Part shown: piece by piece, positions 1-6,890 of the stretch
Position numbering within the stretch: position 1 is the first letter of the stretch
Layout of the letters: every line of letters begins with the position of its first letter
Position numbers and translations under genes: made by a program
Source of the DNA: Betaproteobacteria bacterium
GTDB lineage: Bacteria > Pseudomonadota > Gammaproteobacteria > Burkholderiales > Burkholderiaceae_C
DNA: 10,740 nt
Reading direction: 5' to 3'
Assembly: GCA_009923345.1 (NCBI GenBank)
Contig: RFTR01000049.1
Location: 1-10,740 of the forward strand
The notes under the pieces: generated by a model
What the model was told of the DNA's origin: nothing
Database searches by the model: none
The model's input: the letters and a program-made list of their open reading frames with translations, nothing else

Positions 1-209
1 TGTTGGTCTCTAGCGGCGGCCCCATCTCAACCGCAGTAGCGCAAGTGCTACGAGCATCCCCCGAGACCAGCATCGAGTTGAATTTACGTATGCGCAATAG
101 CTCGGTGAGCGAGTTCCATTTCACGCCTAAGCGGCATAACTTGGTGGTGTTTAACAGCTTGCCGCATTTGGCGGCGCCGGAGCATAAGGATTGGATCACG
201 CATGCCTAA
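1..209 (+). CDS. Histidine phosphatase family protein, C-terminal fragment
   Basis: This is the last 68 or so codons of a gene that begins before the window; the stop is TAA at 207-209. The visible protein opens with a VSSGGPIS segment and ends with a stretch containing KRHNLVVFN and LPHLAAPEH. I recognise this from betaproteobacterial proteins annotated as histidine phosphatase (phosphoglycerate-mutase-like) family. In that superfamily the RHG catalytic loop lies near the N-terminus, outside the window, and a second conserved His usually sits in an SHG-like motif. Here the corresponding place seems to read SSGG, so the second His may be absent. The substrate cannot be inferred. The gene converges with the creatininase-family gene, with 39 bases between the stops. 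The internal TTG at position 3 is not a real start. The family call is from memory of related proteins and is moderately sure. Confidence 0.6.
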   Translation, partial: LVSSGGPISTAVAQVLRASPETSIELNLRMRNSSVSEFHFTPKRHNLVVFNSLPHLAAPEHKDWITHA

Positions 210-211
210 AG

Positions 212-249
212 GTCTGCGCTCTTTTCCAAATATTGGCGTCAAGGCAGAC
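212..249. terminator. Possible stem-loop between convergent genes
   Basis: GTCTGC at 212-217 is exactly complementary to GCAGAC at 244-249. The interior also holds a small CCAA-ATA-TTGG hairpin at about 227-237. The structure fills the gap between the two convergent genes and touches the stop codon of the creatininase-family gene. Neither strand has a proper T-run after the stem, so a rho-independent terminator is only a possibility. Confidence 0.25.
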
Positions 250-1079
250 TAAGTTCTAACCGTGCTCAGTGGCAAGTCCATCAACTCTTGCAGCAACTTC
301 GCCAGTTGCTCGCCAGCACTTTGCAAGACGGCCGCGCCCTTGGCGGATGTGGCCGCCGTCGCATTACCCACCGCCCCTTGTGGGTTGTAGTCTTGCATGT
401 GCCAGCCCAATTTCGCACTGCGACCATTACCCAGAATAGGGTAGGTAGCAGCGCGTTGTTGCGAGCTGGACGCAAAGTTCTGCGCTTTCGCCATATCTAC
501 GGATTCAGGGGCTAGCGCCAGCATCATCGAGGTTTCGATATCGCCCGCGTGGATGCCGAAGCGGTGCTCATCGGCGCTAAATTGCGTCATCACTTTTTCG
601 TCGAGTGGCAAGTTGTACCAACTGCTGCTGTAAACAATCAAACCATGCTGGGCGCGCAATTCACGCGCCACAACATCCATCAGGCCGACGTTGCCGCCGT
701 GAGCGTTGAAGAGCAAAAGCTTTTTGACCCCGGCGCGCGCCACACTCGCGCCGAGGTCGCACCATTGGGAAATAGCAGTGTGCGGTGAAAGTGTGAGTGT
801 GCCTGCAAACGCGATGTGCTCGGAGCTCAAGCCCACGGTTTGGGTCGGTAAAACCAACACAGGGTCTTGTTTGTCTAGATGTGTAAGCGCCGCGTCGACC
901 ACGCCATCGACCAACACGGTGTCCACATTCAAGGGCAAATGGGGGCCATGTTGCTCGGTCGCACCCAATGGCAAAACCGCCACGGCACGCGCTGGTTTGA
1001 GCTGCGCAAAGTCTTGGCTGTTCATAGCTGCCCAGCGGTGGGTAGCTAATGCATGGGTGAAACGGGTGTCTTTGGACAT
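249..1079 (-). CDS. Creatininase family amidohydrolase
   Basis: A 276-residue protein of the creatininase/MftE family, metal-dependent enzymes that hydrolyse cyclic amides or cut small peptides or formamides. The family's metal-binding pattern is visible: Glu42, His44 and Asp53 in the segment TEQHGPHLPLNVDT, then NAHGGN with His127, and GIHAGDIETS with His177 and Glu182. The length is normal for the family (about 240-280). No signal peptide or membrane segment is seen, so it should be cytoplasmic. The ATG at 1077-1079 is chosen because the conserved core starts about 30 residues later; no Shine-Dalgarno sequence is visible before it. The gene stands alone, divergent from the disulfide-reductase gene across 40 bases that must hold both promoters. 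The NAHGGN form resembles MftE-like and formamide-deformylase members more than true creatininases. The true substrate is unknown, because no creatinine, mycofactocin or riboflavin genes lie nearby. Confidence 0.88.
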   Translation of the reverse strand: MSKDTRFTHALATHRWAAMNSQDFAQLKPARAVAVLPLGATEQHGPHLPLNVDTVLVDGVVDAALTHLDKQDPVLVLPTQTVGLSSEHIAFAGTLTLSPHTAISQWCDLGASVARAGVKKLLLFNAHGGNVGLMDVVARELRAQHGLIVYSSSWYNLPLDEKVMTQFSADEHRFGIHAGDIETSMMLALAPESVDMAKAQNFASSSQQRAATYPILGNGRSAKLGWHMQDYNPQGAVGNATAATSAKGAAVLQSAGEQLAKLLQELMDLPLSTVRT

Positions 1080-1119
1080 AGGCGCATCTTACTTTCGTCG
1101 CCTAGTTAACATCTCCGCC

Positions 1120-3330
1120 ATGCATATGCTTGTGATCCGCCTCTTGTTTTGGCTCGTTATCGTCAGCTCTGGAGCGGGCATTGCATGGGCGCAACTTATG
1201 GTTTCAGCAAAAAGCGCCGTGGTTTCCACTCCGCAAGTACGTGCTGAGTTGGTGGCGCATGCGCCTGACGGCGTGCAAACAGGCAAAACCTTTTGGCTAG
1301 GCTTGCAACTACAACACGCGCGCGAATGGCACACCTATTGGCGCAATCCGGGCGATTCTGGTCTGCCCACCCAGCTTGAATTCATATTGCCGCCAGGCCT
1401 CGAGGTGGGACCCGTAATTTGGCCACTACCCAAAAAATTGTCTGCGGGCACGCTCACCAACTATGGTTTTGACGGTGACGCCTTGTTGGCCGTAGCGGTC
1501 AAAGTCACATCCGCCTATCGCGCGCCTTCAAATGGCCAACTGCCAGTGCAGTTACATGCCAATTGGCTGGTTTGCCGTTTGGAGTGCATCCCCCAAGAAG
1601 GCGACTTTGCGTTGCAGCTGCCCACGCAAAGCAGCTTTGCAAACCATGCCAAAGCTTTTACCTCGCTCATAGAACAACAGGCTACCCAACTTGCTACGCC
1701 ACAAAAAGCCGCGCGCTTTGATGGCGACTTTTTAGTTGCTGCCGTTGAAGGTCTGCCTGCTGCTTGGGTGGGACAAAAACTATCCATCTTTCCCACCGAG
1801 CCAGAGCTTTTGGAGTCTTCGACGGACCAACATGCGTTGGCTGAGCAATCTTGGCAAGGAAGCACTTGGTCGGTACGTTTGCCCGTGAGCACAGCTCGCA
1901 ATGACAGCCCTACAAAACTCGGCTGGTTGCTAGTCTCACAGGTTACCGGCGAGTCGCGTCAAGGTGTTGAGTTGGTTTTGCCTGTTTCTGGCGCATGGCC
2001 CAGCCCCACAGTAAAAGCCTATGCAGAGGTCTCCGCCTCTAAGCTTGCAAGCACCGCGACACCATCTGCAAACATTGACGGCGCATTTGGATTCATACTC
2101 GCGCTTGCAGGCGCGCTCCTGGGCGGCTTGATTTTGAACGCCATGCCCTGCGTATTGCCTATTTTGGCCATCAAAGTATTGGGCTTCGCCCAACATGGCG
2201 CTAGCAAACACTTGCGCCGTTTGACGGGTGTGGCCTACACCGTCGGCGTTGTAGCGAGCTTTTTGGCGCTTGGTAGCGCCGTCTTAGTACTTCGCACGAT
2301 GGGTGAACAACTGGGCTGGGGATTTCAGTTGCAAACCCCCGCTGTGGTCGCAGCTCTGGCGGTGCTGTTCACCCTGATCGCTTTGAATTTATGGGACGTT
2401 TTTAGCTTGGGCAATGTGCTGCCCACAAATCTTGCATCATTGCAATCTCGACACCCCGTAGTCGACGCGTTGCTTTCAGGCGTGCTCGCAGTAGCCGTGG
2501 CGTCACCCTGTACCGCGCCGTTTATGGGCGCGTCTTTGGGCGTGGCAATGACCATGCCCACTTGGCAGGCCTTATCGGTTTTTGCATGCATGGGCCTTGG
2601 GCTTGCCATGCCCTTTTTATTGGCAAGCTGGGTGCCGGCTGTGGCGCAGGCTTTGCCCAAGCCGGGAATGTGGATGGTCAACCTGCGCCATGCACTGGCG
2701 TTTCCCATGCTTGCGACCGTCATTTGGTTGCTCTGGGTCTTTGGACTTCAAACCAGCGTGACACAGGTCATGCTTTTGTTAGGCGGGTTGTTGGTCGTGG
2801 CGCTCACGGTTTGGGCGTGTCGTTTTAGAACGGCTCTGGCGCGCGCTATTCAAGTATCAGGTTTGCTGGCTATTGTGTGGATTGGCCTTGAGGTTCTCGC
2901 AAGTCCAAGTGCAACCCCACAAACACAAGCGCCCAGCACCACTGTACGCACAGCCACTCAGGCCAGCGGCGACCTTTGGCAACACTGGACAGCAACTGCC
3001 GTGCAAACAGAGCTCGCCCAAGGCCACGCCGTGTTTGTCGACTTCACTGCCGCCTGGTGCGTGACTTGCCAAATCAATAAACAAACCACGCTCAACCAAC
3101 CCGAATTGCTGGCCGACTTTGCCGCCAAACAGGTGCGCTTGATGCGCGCCGACTGGACGCGACGCGACCCTGCTATCTCTCGCGCGTTGGCGGAACTGGG
3201 TCGTAGCGGCGTCCCCGTTTACGTGCTCTACGCGCCCAACCGCGCGCCGCAAGTTCTGTCTGAACTGCTGAGCGTGGCGCAAGTTCGGCAAGCCCTAGAG
3301 CAACTTCAGCCAAAACCAGCAAACAACTAG
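1120..3330 (+). CDS. DsbD/ScsB-family protein-disulfide reductase
   Basis: A 736-residue inner-membrane thiol:disulfide interchange protein. It should carry electrons from cytoplasmic thioredoxin through its membrane core to periplasmic disulfide partners. Order of parts: a signal peptide at 1-24 ending in AWA; a periplasmic N-terminal domain with Cys152 and Cys156; eight likely membrane helices at about 325-592 with Cys344 (AMPCVLP) and Cys464 (SPCTAPF); and a C-terminal thioredoxin-like domain with the pair Cys647/Cys650 in WCVTC. All six cysteines of the relay are present, so it looks functional. The long N-terminal domain and overall length (DsbD of E. coli is about 565) point to the ScsB-like branch. 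The open frame runs back in frame to 706, but that part lies antisense over the creatininase gene. ATG 1120 directly precedes the signal peptide; ATG 1126 is an alternative. No clear Shine-Dalgarno sequence. No Scs or Ccm partners are in the window. Confidence 0.9.
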   Translation: MHMLVIRLLFWLVIVSSGAGIAWAQLMVSAKSAVVSTPQVRAELVAHAPDGVQTGKTFWLGLQLQHAREWHTYWRNPGDSGLPTQLEFILPPGLEVGPVIWPLPKKLSAGTLTNYGFDGDALLAVAVKVTSAYRAPSNGQLPVQLHANWLVCRLECIPQEGDFALQLPTQSSFANHAKAFTSLIEQQATQLATPQKAARFDGDFLVAAVEGLPAAWVGQKLSIFPTEPELLESSTDQHALAEQSWQGSTWSVRLPVSTARNDSPTKLGWLLVSQVTGESRQGVELVLPVSGAWPSPTVKAYAEVSASKLASTATPSANIDGAFGFILALAGALLGGLILNAMPCVLPILAIKVLGFAQHGASKHLRRLTGVAYTVGVVASFLALGSAVLVLRTMGEQLGWGFQLQTPAVVAALAVLFTLIALNLWDVFSLGNVLPTNLASLQSRHPVVDALLSGVLAVAVASPCTAPFMGASLGVAMTMPTWQALSVFACMGLGLAMPFLLASWVPAVAQALPKPGMWMVNLRHALAFPMLATVIWLLWVFGLQTSVTQVMLLLGGLLVVALTVWACRFRTALARAIQVSGLLAIVWIGLEVLASPSATPQTQAPSTTVRTATQASGDLWQHWTATAVQTELAQGHAVFVDFTAAWCVTCQINKQTTLNQPELLADFAAKQVRLMRADWTRRDPAISRALAELGRSGVPVYVLYAPNRAPQVLSELLSVAQVRQALEQLQPKPANN

Positions 3331-3378
3331 CACAAAAATGTCCCAAAACTACAAATTTTTTTGTCACAGTACGTCTAC

Positions 3379-3387
3379 TTATGCACA
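3379..3387 (+). promoter_or_regulatory. DnaA box (TTATGCACA)
   Basis: TTATGCACA is an exact match to the TTATNCACA DnaA-box pattern. It lies 49 bases after the dsbD-like stop codon and upstream of the AT-rich core, in the same orientation as the second box. A single 9-mer can occur by chance. The second box and the IHF sites nearby make it more credible. Confidence 0.5.
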
Positions 3388-3430
3388 AAAATAAGGCCCT
3401 TCTCACTACTCCTTCCGGCTTATCGGATTT

Positions 3431-3498
3431 GTCATTCAAAAAAGTTTAAATTTACTAAGTCATTGATTTATATAGGTTTAAACGAATGCTTTTTTTTC
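3431..3498. other. AT-rich core, possible unwinding element
   Basis: About 68 bases with roughly one fifth G+C by eye, ending in eight T residues at 3490-3497. It contains TTTAAA twice and a TTTATATA stretch. It lies between the two DnaA boxes and contains one IHF-type site. DNA unwinding elements at origins have this character, but so do strong promoters and UP elements. Easy melting is inferred from composition only. Confidence 0.4.
3456..3468 (-). promoter_or_regulatory. IHF-type site 1
   Basis: Read on the minus strand, this is AATCAATGACTTA, an exact match to the IHF core consensus WATCAANNNNTTR. An AT-rich stretch lies on the 5' side of the core, as is common for strong IHF sites. IHF would bend the DNA sharply here, inside the AT-rich core. 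Confidence 0.45.
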
Positions 3499-3510
3499 GG
3501 GCAATCTGTT

Positions 3511-3523
3511 CAAAGCCTTGATT
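3511..3523 (-). promoter_or_regulatory. IHF-type site 2
   Basis: Read on the minus strand, this is AATCAAGGCTTTG, again an exact match to WATCAANNNNTTR. The 5' flank is GC-rich (the hairpin at 3527-3539), unlike the best IHF sites, so it may be weaker than the other two. It lies 41 bases before the second DnaA box. Confidence 0.4.
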
Positions 3524-3526
3524 GAT

Positions 3527-3539
3527 GCGCCTTCGGCGC
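3527..3539. other. Small GC hairpin
   Basis: GCGCC at 3527-3531 pairs with GGCGC at 3535-3539 around a three-base loop TTC. No T-run follows on either strand, so this is not a typical intrinsic terminator, although it could add to termination after the dsbD-like gene. It stands out as a GC-rich island in an AT-rich stretch. Confidence 0.35.
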
Positions 3540-3564
3540 GGCTCACGACAACATATCAACAAAG

Positions 3565-3573
3565 TTATCCACA
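3565..3573 (+). promoter_or_regulatory. DnaA box (perfect TTATCCACA)
   Basis: TTATCCACA is the perfect, high-affinity form of the DnaA box. A weaker 7-of-9 match, ATATCAACA at 3553-3561, lies 12 bases upstream in the same orientation. The box lies 25 bases before the TATAAA at 3599-3604, so bound DnaA would sit about where activators or repressors of that promoter act. Confidence 0.6.
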
Positions 3574-3598
3574 GAAATCCTGAGTTAACTCCCAAGTC

Positions 3599-3604
3599 TA
3601 TAAA
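3599..3604 (+). promoter_or_regulatory. Possible -10 element of the priA promoter
   Basis: TATAAA matches five of six bases of the sigma-70 -10 consensus and lies 65 bases before the priA ATG. The expected -35 position (about 3576-3581) does not resemble TTGACA, so a promoter here would probably need an activator. The IHF-type site 3605-3617 begins at its edge and the palindrome 3582-3591 lies just upstream. Confidence 0.3.
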
Positions 3605-3617
3605 AATCAAGCACTTA
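3605..3617 (+). promoter_or_regulatory. IHF-type site 3
   Basis: AATCAAGCACTTA on the plus strand is an exact match to WATCAANNNNTTR, preceded by a run of A residues (3602-3606), a favourable 5' flank for IHF. It immediately follows the possible -10 element and would cover the start of transcription, suggesting control of priA or structural bending next to the DnaA box. Confidence 0.45.
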
Positions 3618-3669
3618 AGTCGCTCTTACGTAAATTACCTCAACTCATCAGGCCAACTTGACACTTGAC

Positions 3670-5802
3670 ATGTCGCACATAGTTTCTGTAATCGTTCACA
3701 CCCCCGCACACAGCGGGTTGGTGGATGTGCTGTCGTATGCGAGCGAAGAAATGCTTCCTACGGGCACTTTGGTCAGAGTGCCTCTGGGTAAACGCGAGTT
3801 GATGGGGGTGGTGTGGGAAGGAGCGCATCTTGATGATGTCGCCACATCAAAAGATGCCTCAGAAAAGTCGACAGACAAAACCGAAATCACACTCCGCCCG
3901 ATCGCTAGCGTGTTGGGGGGCATAGCGCCTTTGAACACACATTGGTGTGACTTGGTTCGATTCACCGCGCACTATTACCAACGTAGTGTTGGAGAAGTTG
4001 CGCTAGCCGCCCTGCCCAGCCAACTAAGGGAACTGAGCGCAGAACAATGGACGCGACGCTTGACGCGAAAAAGCAAGACTGCAGATTCGCACCAAACTTT
4101 AGAAGCGTTACCTGTTCCAGCTTCCACCCCCGAACAAGCCCAAGTCCTCAAAAACATCGCAACCCATAAAGGCCCCTTCCTACTTTTTGGTAATACTGGC
4201 AGCGGTAAAACCGAGGTTTATTTGCGCGCAGCGCAGTCCCAGTTAACCAAAGATGCATCCGCTCAAATCTTGGTGATGGTGCCCGAGATCAATCTCACAC
4301 CACAACTGGAGTCGCGTTTTCGCGAGCGCTTTGCGCCGCAGTGGGGCGACGATTGCGTGGTCGCCATGCACAGCAACCTCACGCCCGCACAGCGTTTGAA
4401 GAATTGGTTGGCGGCGCACAAGGGTAAAGCGCGCATCGTGTTGGGAACACGCATGGCGGTGTTTGCGTCGATGCCGCATTTACAACTCATCGTGGTCGAC
4501 GAAGAACATGACCCGAGCTACAAACAGCAAGAAGGCGCACGCTACTCAGCGCGCGACTTGGCCATCTACCGAGGCCAATTAGAAAACGCCAAAGTCATCC
4601 TGGGTTCGGCGACGCCTTCGCTAGAGAGTTGGCACCACAGCCGCCCAGCCACTGACACCACGCAAGCTGGACGCTATATGCGTTTGCATATGCCATCTCG
4701 CGTGGGCGATGGTGCTTTGCCTTTTGTGCGTCGGGTGGACATGAATCACCAACCGAAAAAGACGGTGTTCTCCAGCCAGTTGCTAGACGCCATGCGCGAA
4801 CGTGTGACGCGCGGCGAGCAGATTTTGGTATTGCTCAATCGCCGTGGTTATGCGCCCGTGTTGCATTGCCCAGATTGCGACTGGAAAAGCCAGTGTCCGC
4901 ATTGCAGTGCGTTTCGGGTGTTTCACAAACTCGATCGCACCTTGCGTTGCCACCATTGCAGCTTCACCCAGTCAGTTCCGCGGGCGTGCCCCACCTGTGG
5001 CAATGCAGACATCCAGCCCTTGGGGCGCGGCACCGAACAACTGGAAGAGCATTTAGGCGAACTGCTGTCCGATGTGCGTCGTTCAGACGGAGAGCCTTTG
5101 CGCATTAGCAGGATCGACGCTGACAGCACGCGCCTTAAAGGCGAGCTAGAGCGACAACTTGCCGAAGTCCATGCGGGCGAGGTAGACGTGCTGGTAGGCA
5201 CCCAAATGATCGCTAAGGGCCATGACTTTCGCAAGGTGAGTTTGGTGGCGGCGTTGAACCCCGATAGCGCTTTGTTCTCCAGCGACTTTCGCGCGCCCGA
5301 GCGACTTTTTAGTTTGTTGATGCAAGCGGCGGGTCGCGCTGGGCGAGATGCCCAGATGCAACGCATCAGCCCTTGCGAGATGTGGGTCCAAACCTTTCAT
5401 CCGCAACACCCTTTGTTTGAAGCACTCAAACAGCATGACTACCCTGCATTTGCTGCGCAACAACTCATTGAGCGTCAACAGGCCCAATTACCTCCTTTTA
5501 GTTTCCAAGCTTTGGTGCGCGCCGAAGCACGTGAGCAAACCGCCGCGCAGGTTTTTTTAAATGCGATACGTGATGCAGGGGCCGGCTTCGCGGAAGCGTT
5601 GCATATCGAGATCTATCCCGCAGTGCCCATGGCCATGCAACGGGTGGCCAATGTAGAGCGCGCACAAATGCTGATCGAATGTCAATCGCGTAAAGCCTTG
5701 CAGCAGTTTTTAAGCATTTGGCATCCGCAGGTGCATGCCCTGCGATCCGAGCACAGGCAAATTATTCGGTGGGCGATTGACGTGGATCCTTTGGCTATTT
5801 GA
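3670..5802 (+). CDS. priA: Primosomal protein N' (replication restart helicase PriA)
   Basis: A 710-residue superfamily 2 DNA helicase that recognises forked DNA after replication collapse and reloads the replisome. Parts seen: an N-terminal fork-binding domain; Walker A GNTGSGKT at 174-181 with Lys180; the DEEH box at 277-280; eight zinc-binding cysteines at 400, 403, 409, 412, 427, 430, 440 and 443, enough for two zinc ions; GTQMIAKGHDF; and helicase motif VI QAAGRAGR at 552-559. The length is normal for PriA (about 730). ATG 3670 is chosen because MSHIVSVIVHTP matches the usual PriA start. The in-frame TTG at 3658 is possible but adds only four residues. No clear Shine-Dalgarno sequence. 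Upstream is the DnaA/IHF-type region; downstream, after 53 bases, is the convergent transporter gene. In many betaproteobacteria hemE is near priA, but it is not seen here. Confidence 0.97.
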   Translation: MSHIVSVIVHTPAHSGLVDVLSYASEEMLPTGTLVRVPLGKRELMGVVWEGAHLDDVATSKDASEKSTDKTEITLRPIASVLGGIAPLNTHWCDLVRFTAHYYQRSVGEVALAALPSQLRELSAEQWTRRLTRKSKTADSHQTLEALPVPASTPEQAQVLKNIATHKGPFLLFGNTGSGKTEVYLRAAQSQLTKDASAQILVMVPEINLTPQLESRFRERFAPQWGDDCVVAMHSNLTPAQRLKNWLAAHKGKARIVLGTRMAVFASMPHLQLIVVDEEHDPSYKQQEGARYSARDLAIYRGQLENAKVILGSATPSLESWHHSRPATDTTQAGRYMRLHMPSRVGDGALPFVRRVDMNHQPKKTVFSSQLLDAMRERVTRGEQILVLLNRRGYAPVLHCPDCDWKSQCPHCSAFRVFHKLDRTLRCHHCSFTQSVPRACPTCGNADIQPLGRGTEQLEEHLGELLSDVRRSDGEPLRISRIDADSTRLKGELERQLAEVHAGEVDVLVGTQMIAKGHDFRKVSLVAALNPDSALFSSDFRAPERLFSLLMQAAGRAGRDAQMQRISPCEMWVQTFHPQHPLFEALKQHDYPAFAAQQLIERQQAQLPPFSFQALVRAEAREQTAAQVFLNAIRDAGAGFAEALHIEIYPAVPMAMQRVANVERAQMLIECQSRKALQQFLSIWHPQVHALRSEHRQIIRWAIDVDPLAI

Positions 5803-5855
5803 GAAGCCCAAATTAAAGTCGCATACCAAGGCCATTGCCATGCAAATCGCCGAAA

Positions 5856-6827
5856 CTAGTCAGCAATTAACAGCGCAACAGCCCCGGAGAAAGTAAAAAA
5901 AGCGGTGGCGGTGGAGAGCAAAATAATTTTGGCAATGCGCCCCGTATTGGCCCCAAAACGCTCGGTTAACAAGGCCACATTGCTCGCGCTTGGCAAAGCC
6001 GCCACCAACACCACTACGACGAGCGTGAACCGTTCCATGCGAAAGCCTTGTTGTATGGCGGCCGACAACACCAACAAGACCAAAACAGGGTGGAGGACCA
6101 ATTTAAAAAAAACAGTGGGCAAAACATCGCGCCACAAAATCGGTGCGTGTTGGGTTTCATTGGCGCGAATTTGAGACCGTGCCAGTACCGCGCCGATCGT
6201 AAATAGCGCGACCGGCGATGCGGAATCGGCCAACAAAGCCACCGTTTTTTCGATGGGCTCAATCAGGGTGAAGCCCAAACCCGAAGACGCAGCCCCCAAC
6301 AAAATCGCCCAGGGCATGGGATTGGTCATAACGCCCTTCAGTGCATTGCGCGCGGCTTTGCGCGCGCCATGTTCGTCCGCACCGTCTAAGCGCGACAAGG
6401 CAATGCACAAAGACGAGGTGACGATCAAGTCCACCAAAATGGTCACGATCGCAGGGCCCGCAGCTGCGGCACCTAAAAGCGCCACCAAAAGAGGCACCCC
6501 CATAAAACCCGTATTGGGAAACGTGCCGACCAATGCGCCAAATGCTGCGTCGTTCCAGCCAATACGCCGGCTCAAACTCACCGCCACGACGAAACCTACC
6601 ATCAGCAAAGAACACAACAGGTAAGCGCAAAACAATGTGACATCTAGCAATTGCACGATGGGCGTACCCGCACCAAAGCGATACAGCATGCAGGGCAGGG
6701 CGAAAAACAATACGAAACCGTTGAGTCCAGGAATCGCGTCTAGGGGCAACCAACCCCGATTGGCGGCAACAAAGCCCGCCAAGACCAACGCAAAAAACGG
6801 GAACGTTACTAACAAAATATTAAGCAC
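5856..6827 (-). CDS. AEC (auxin efflux carrier) family transporter
   Basis: A 323-residue inner-membrane protein with about ten hydrophobic segments and the AEC/Mem_trans layout. It has an N-terminal LLVTFPFFALVLAGF helix, FPNTGFMGVPLL at 103-114, a charged cytoplasmic loop around SRLDGADEHGARK, and a C-terminal repeat with ALPSASNVALL and the final helix after RIAKIILLS. Bacterial members export or take up small organic acids such as malate or malonate, but the substrate cannot be read from sequence. The start is GTG at 6825-6827, giving MLNILLVTF, with a possible AGAAGG ribosome site 12 bases upstream. The frame stays open to 7334, but the extra part is antisense over rep and does not look like protein of this family. 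The gene is convergent with priA and divergent from rep, 63 bases away. It appears to be a single-gene unit. Confidence 0.88.
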   Translation of the reverse strand: MLNILLVTFPFFALVLAGFVAANRGWLPLDAIPGLNGFVLFFALPCMLYRFGAGTPIVQLLDVTLFCAYLLCSLLMVGFVVAVSLSRRIGWNDAAFGALVGTFPNTGFMGVPLLVALLGAAAAGPAIVTILVDLIVTSSLCIALSRLDGADEHGARKAARNALKGVMTNPMPWAILLGAASSGLGFTLIEPIEKTVALLADSASPVALFTIGAVLARSQIRANETQHAPILWRDVLPTVFFKLVLHPVLVLLVLSAAIQQGFRMERFTLVVVVLVAALPSASNVALLTERFGANTGRIAKIILLSTATAFFTFSGAVALLIAD

Positions 6828-6890
6828 TGCGGTATTTTGCCTTCTGGTTGCACCAGTATCATTGACAGCTTTGCTTGAACTGTCCCCTGA

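Larger units (their letters stand above)
3331..3669. promoter_or_regulatory. Gene-free region with DnaA-box and IHF-type sites before priA
   Basis: No convincing gene lies in these 339 bases. The region is far richer in A+T than its flanks, with a core at about 3431-3498 that is roughly one fifth G+C by eye. It holds two DnaA boxes (3379-3387 and 3565-3573), three exact IHF core matches (3456-3468, 3511-3523, 3605-3617), a small GC hairpin (3527-3539) and a TATAAA at 3599-3604. Several short perfect palindromes are also present: TAAATTTA 3447-3454, GTTTAAAC 3476-3483, GAGTTAACTC 3582-3591, ACTTAAGT 3613-3620 and TTACGTAA 3626-3633. The combination resembles replication-control DNA such as an origin, datA or DARS, or a DnaA/IHF-controlled priA promoter. 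Which of these is right cannot be decided from the window alone. Confidence 0.6.

Noticed and set aside
706..1119. In-frame open extension of the dsbD-like gene, 138 codons upstream of its chosen start
   Set aside because: It lies antisense over the creatininase gene, whose protein is clearly conserved. A typical signal peptide starts at 1120.
2271..2279. ops-like GGTAGCG inside the dsbD-like gene, and another at about 9376-9382 within the RfaH-like gene region
   Set aside because: Only the short core matches. They lie inside coding DNA, not in a leader, so chance occurrence is likely.
3391..3423. Stem ATAAGGCC/GGCTTAT as a terminator
   Set aside because: The stem has a bulge and an 18-base loop, and no T-run follows.
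3490..3497. Run of eight T residues as a terminator for the dsbD-like gene
   Set aside because: No GC-rich stem precedes it; the sequence before it is AT-rich. It fits better as part of the AT-rich core.
4923..5487. Long open frames antisense to priA
   Set aside because: The priA frame carries all family motifs here. The antisense products are Ser/Arg/Ala-rich without recognisable domains.
5803..5855. Possible terminator between the convergent priA and AEC genes
   Set aside because: I found no stem with more than a few pairs and no T-run in these 53 bases.
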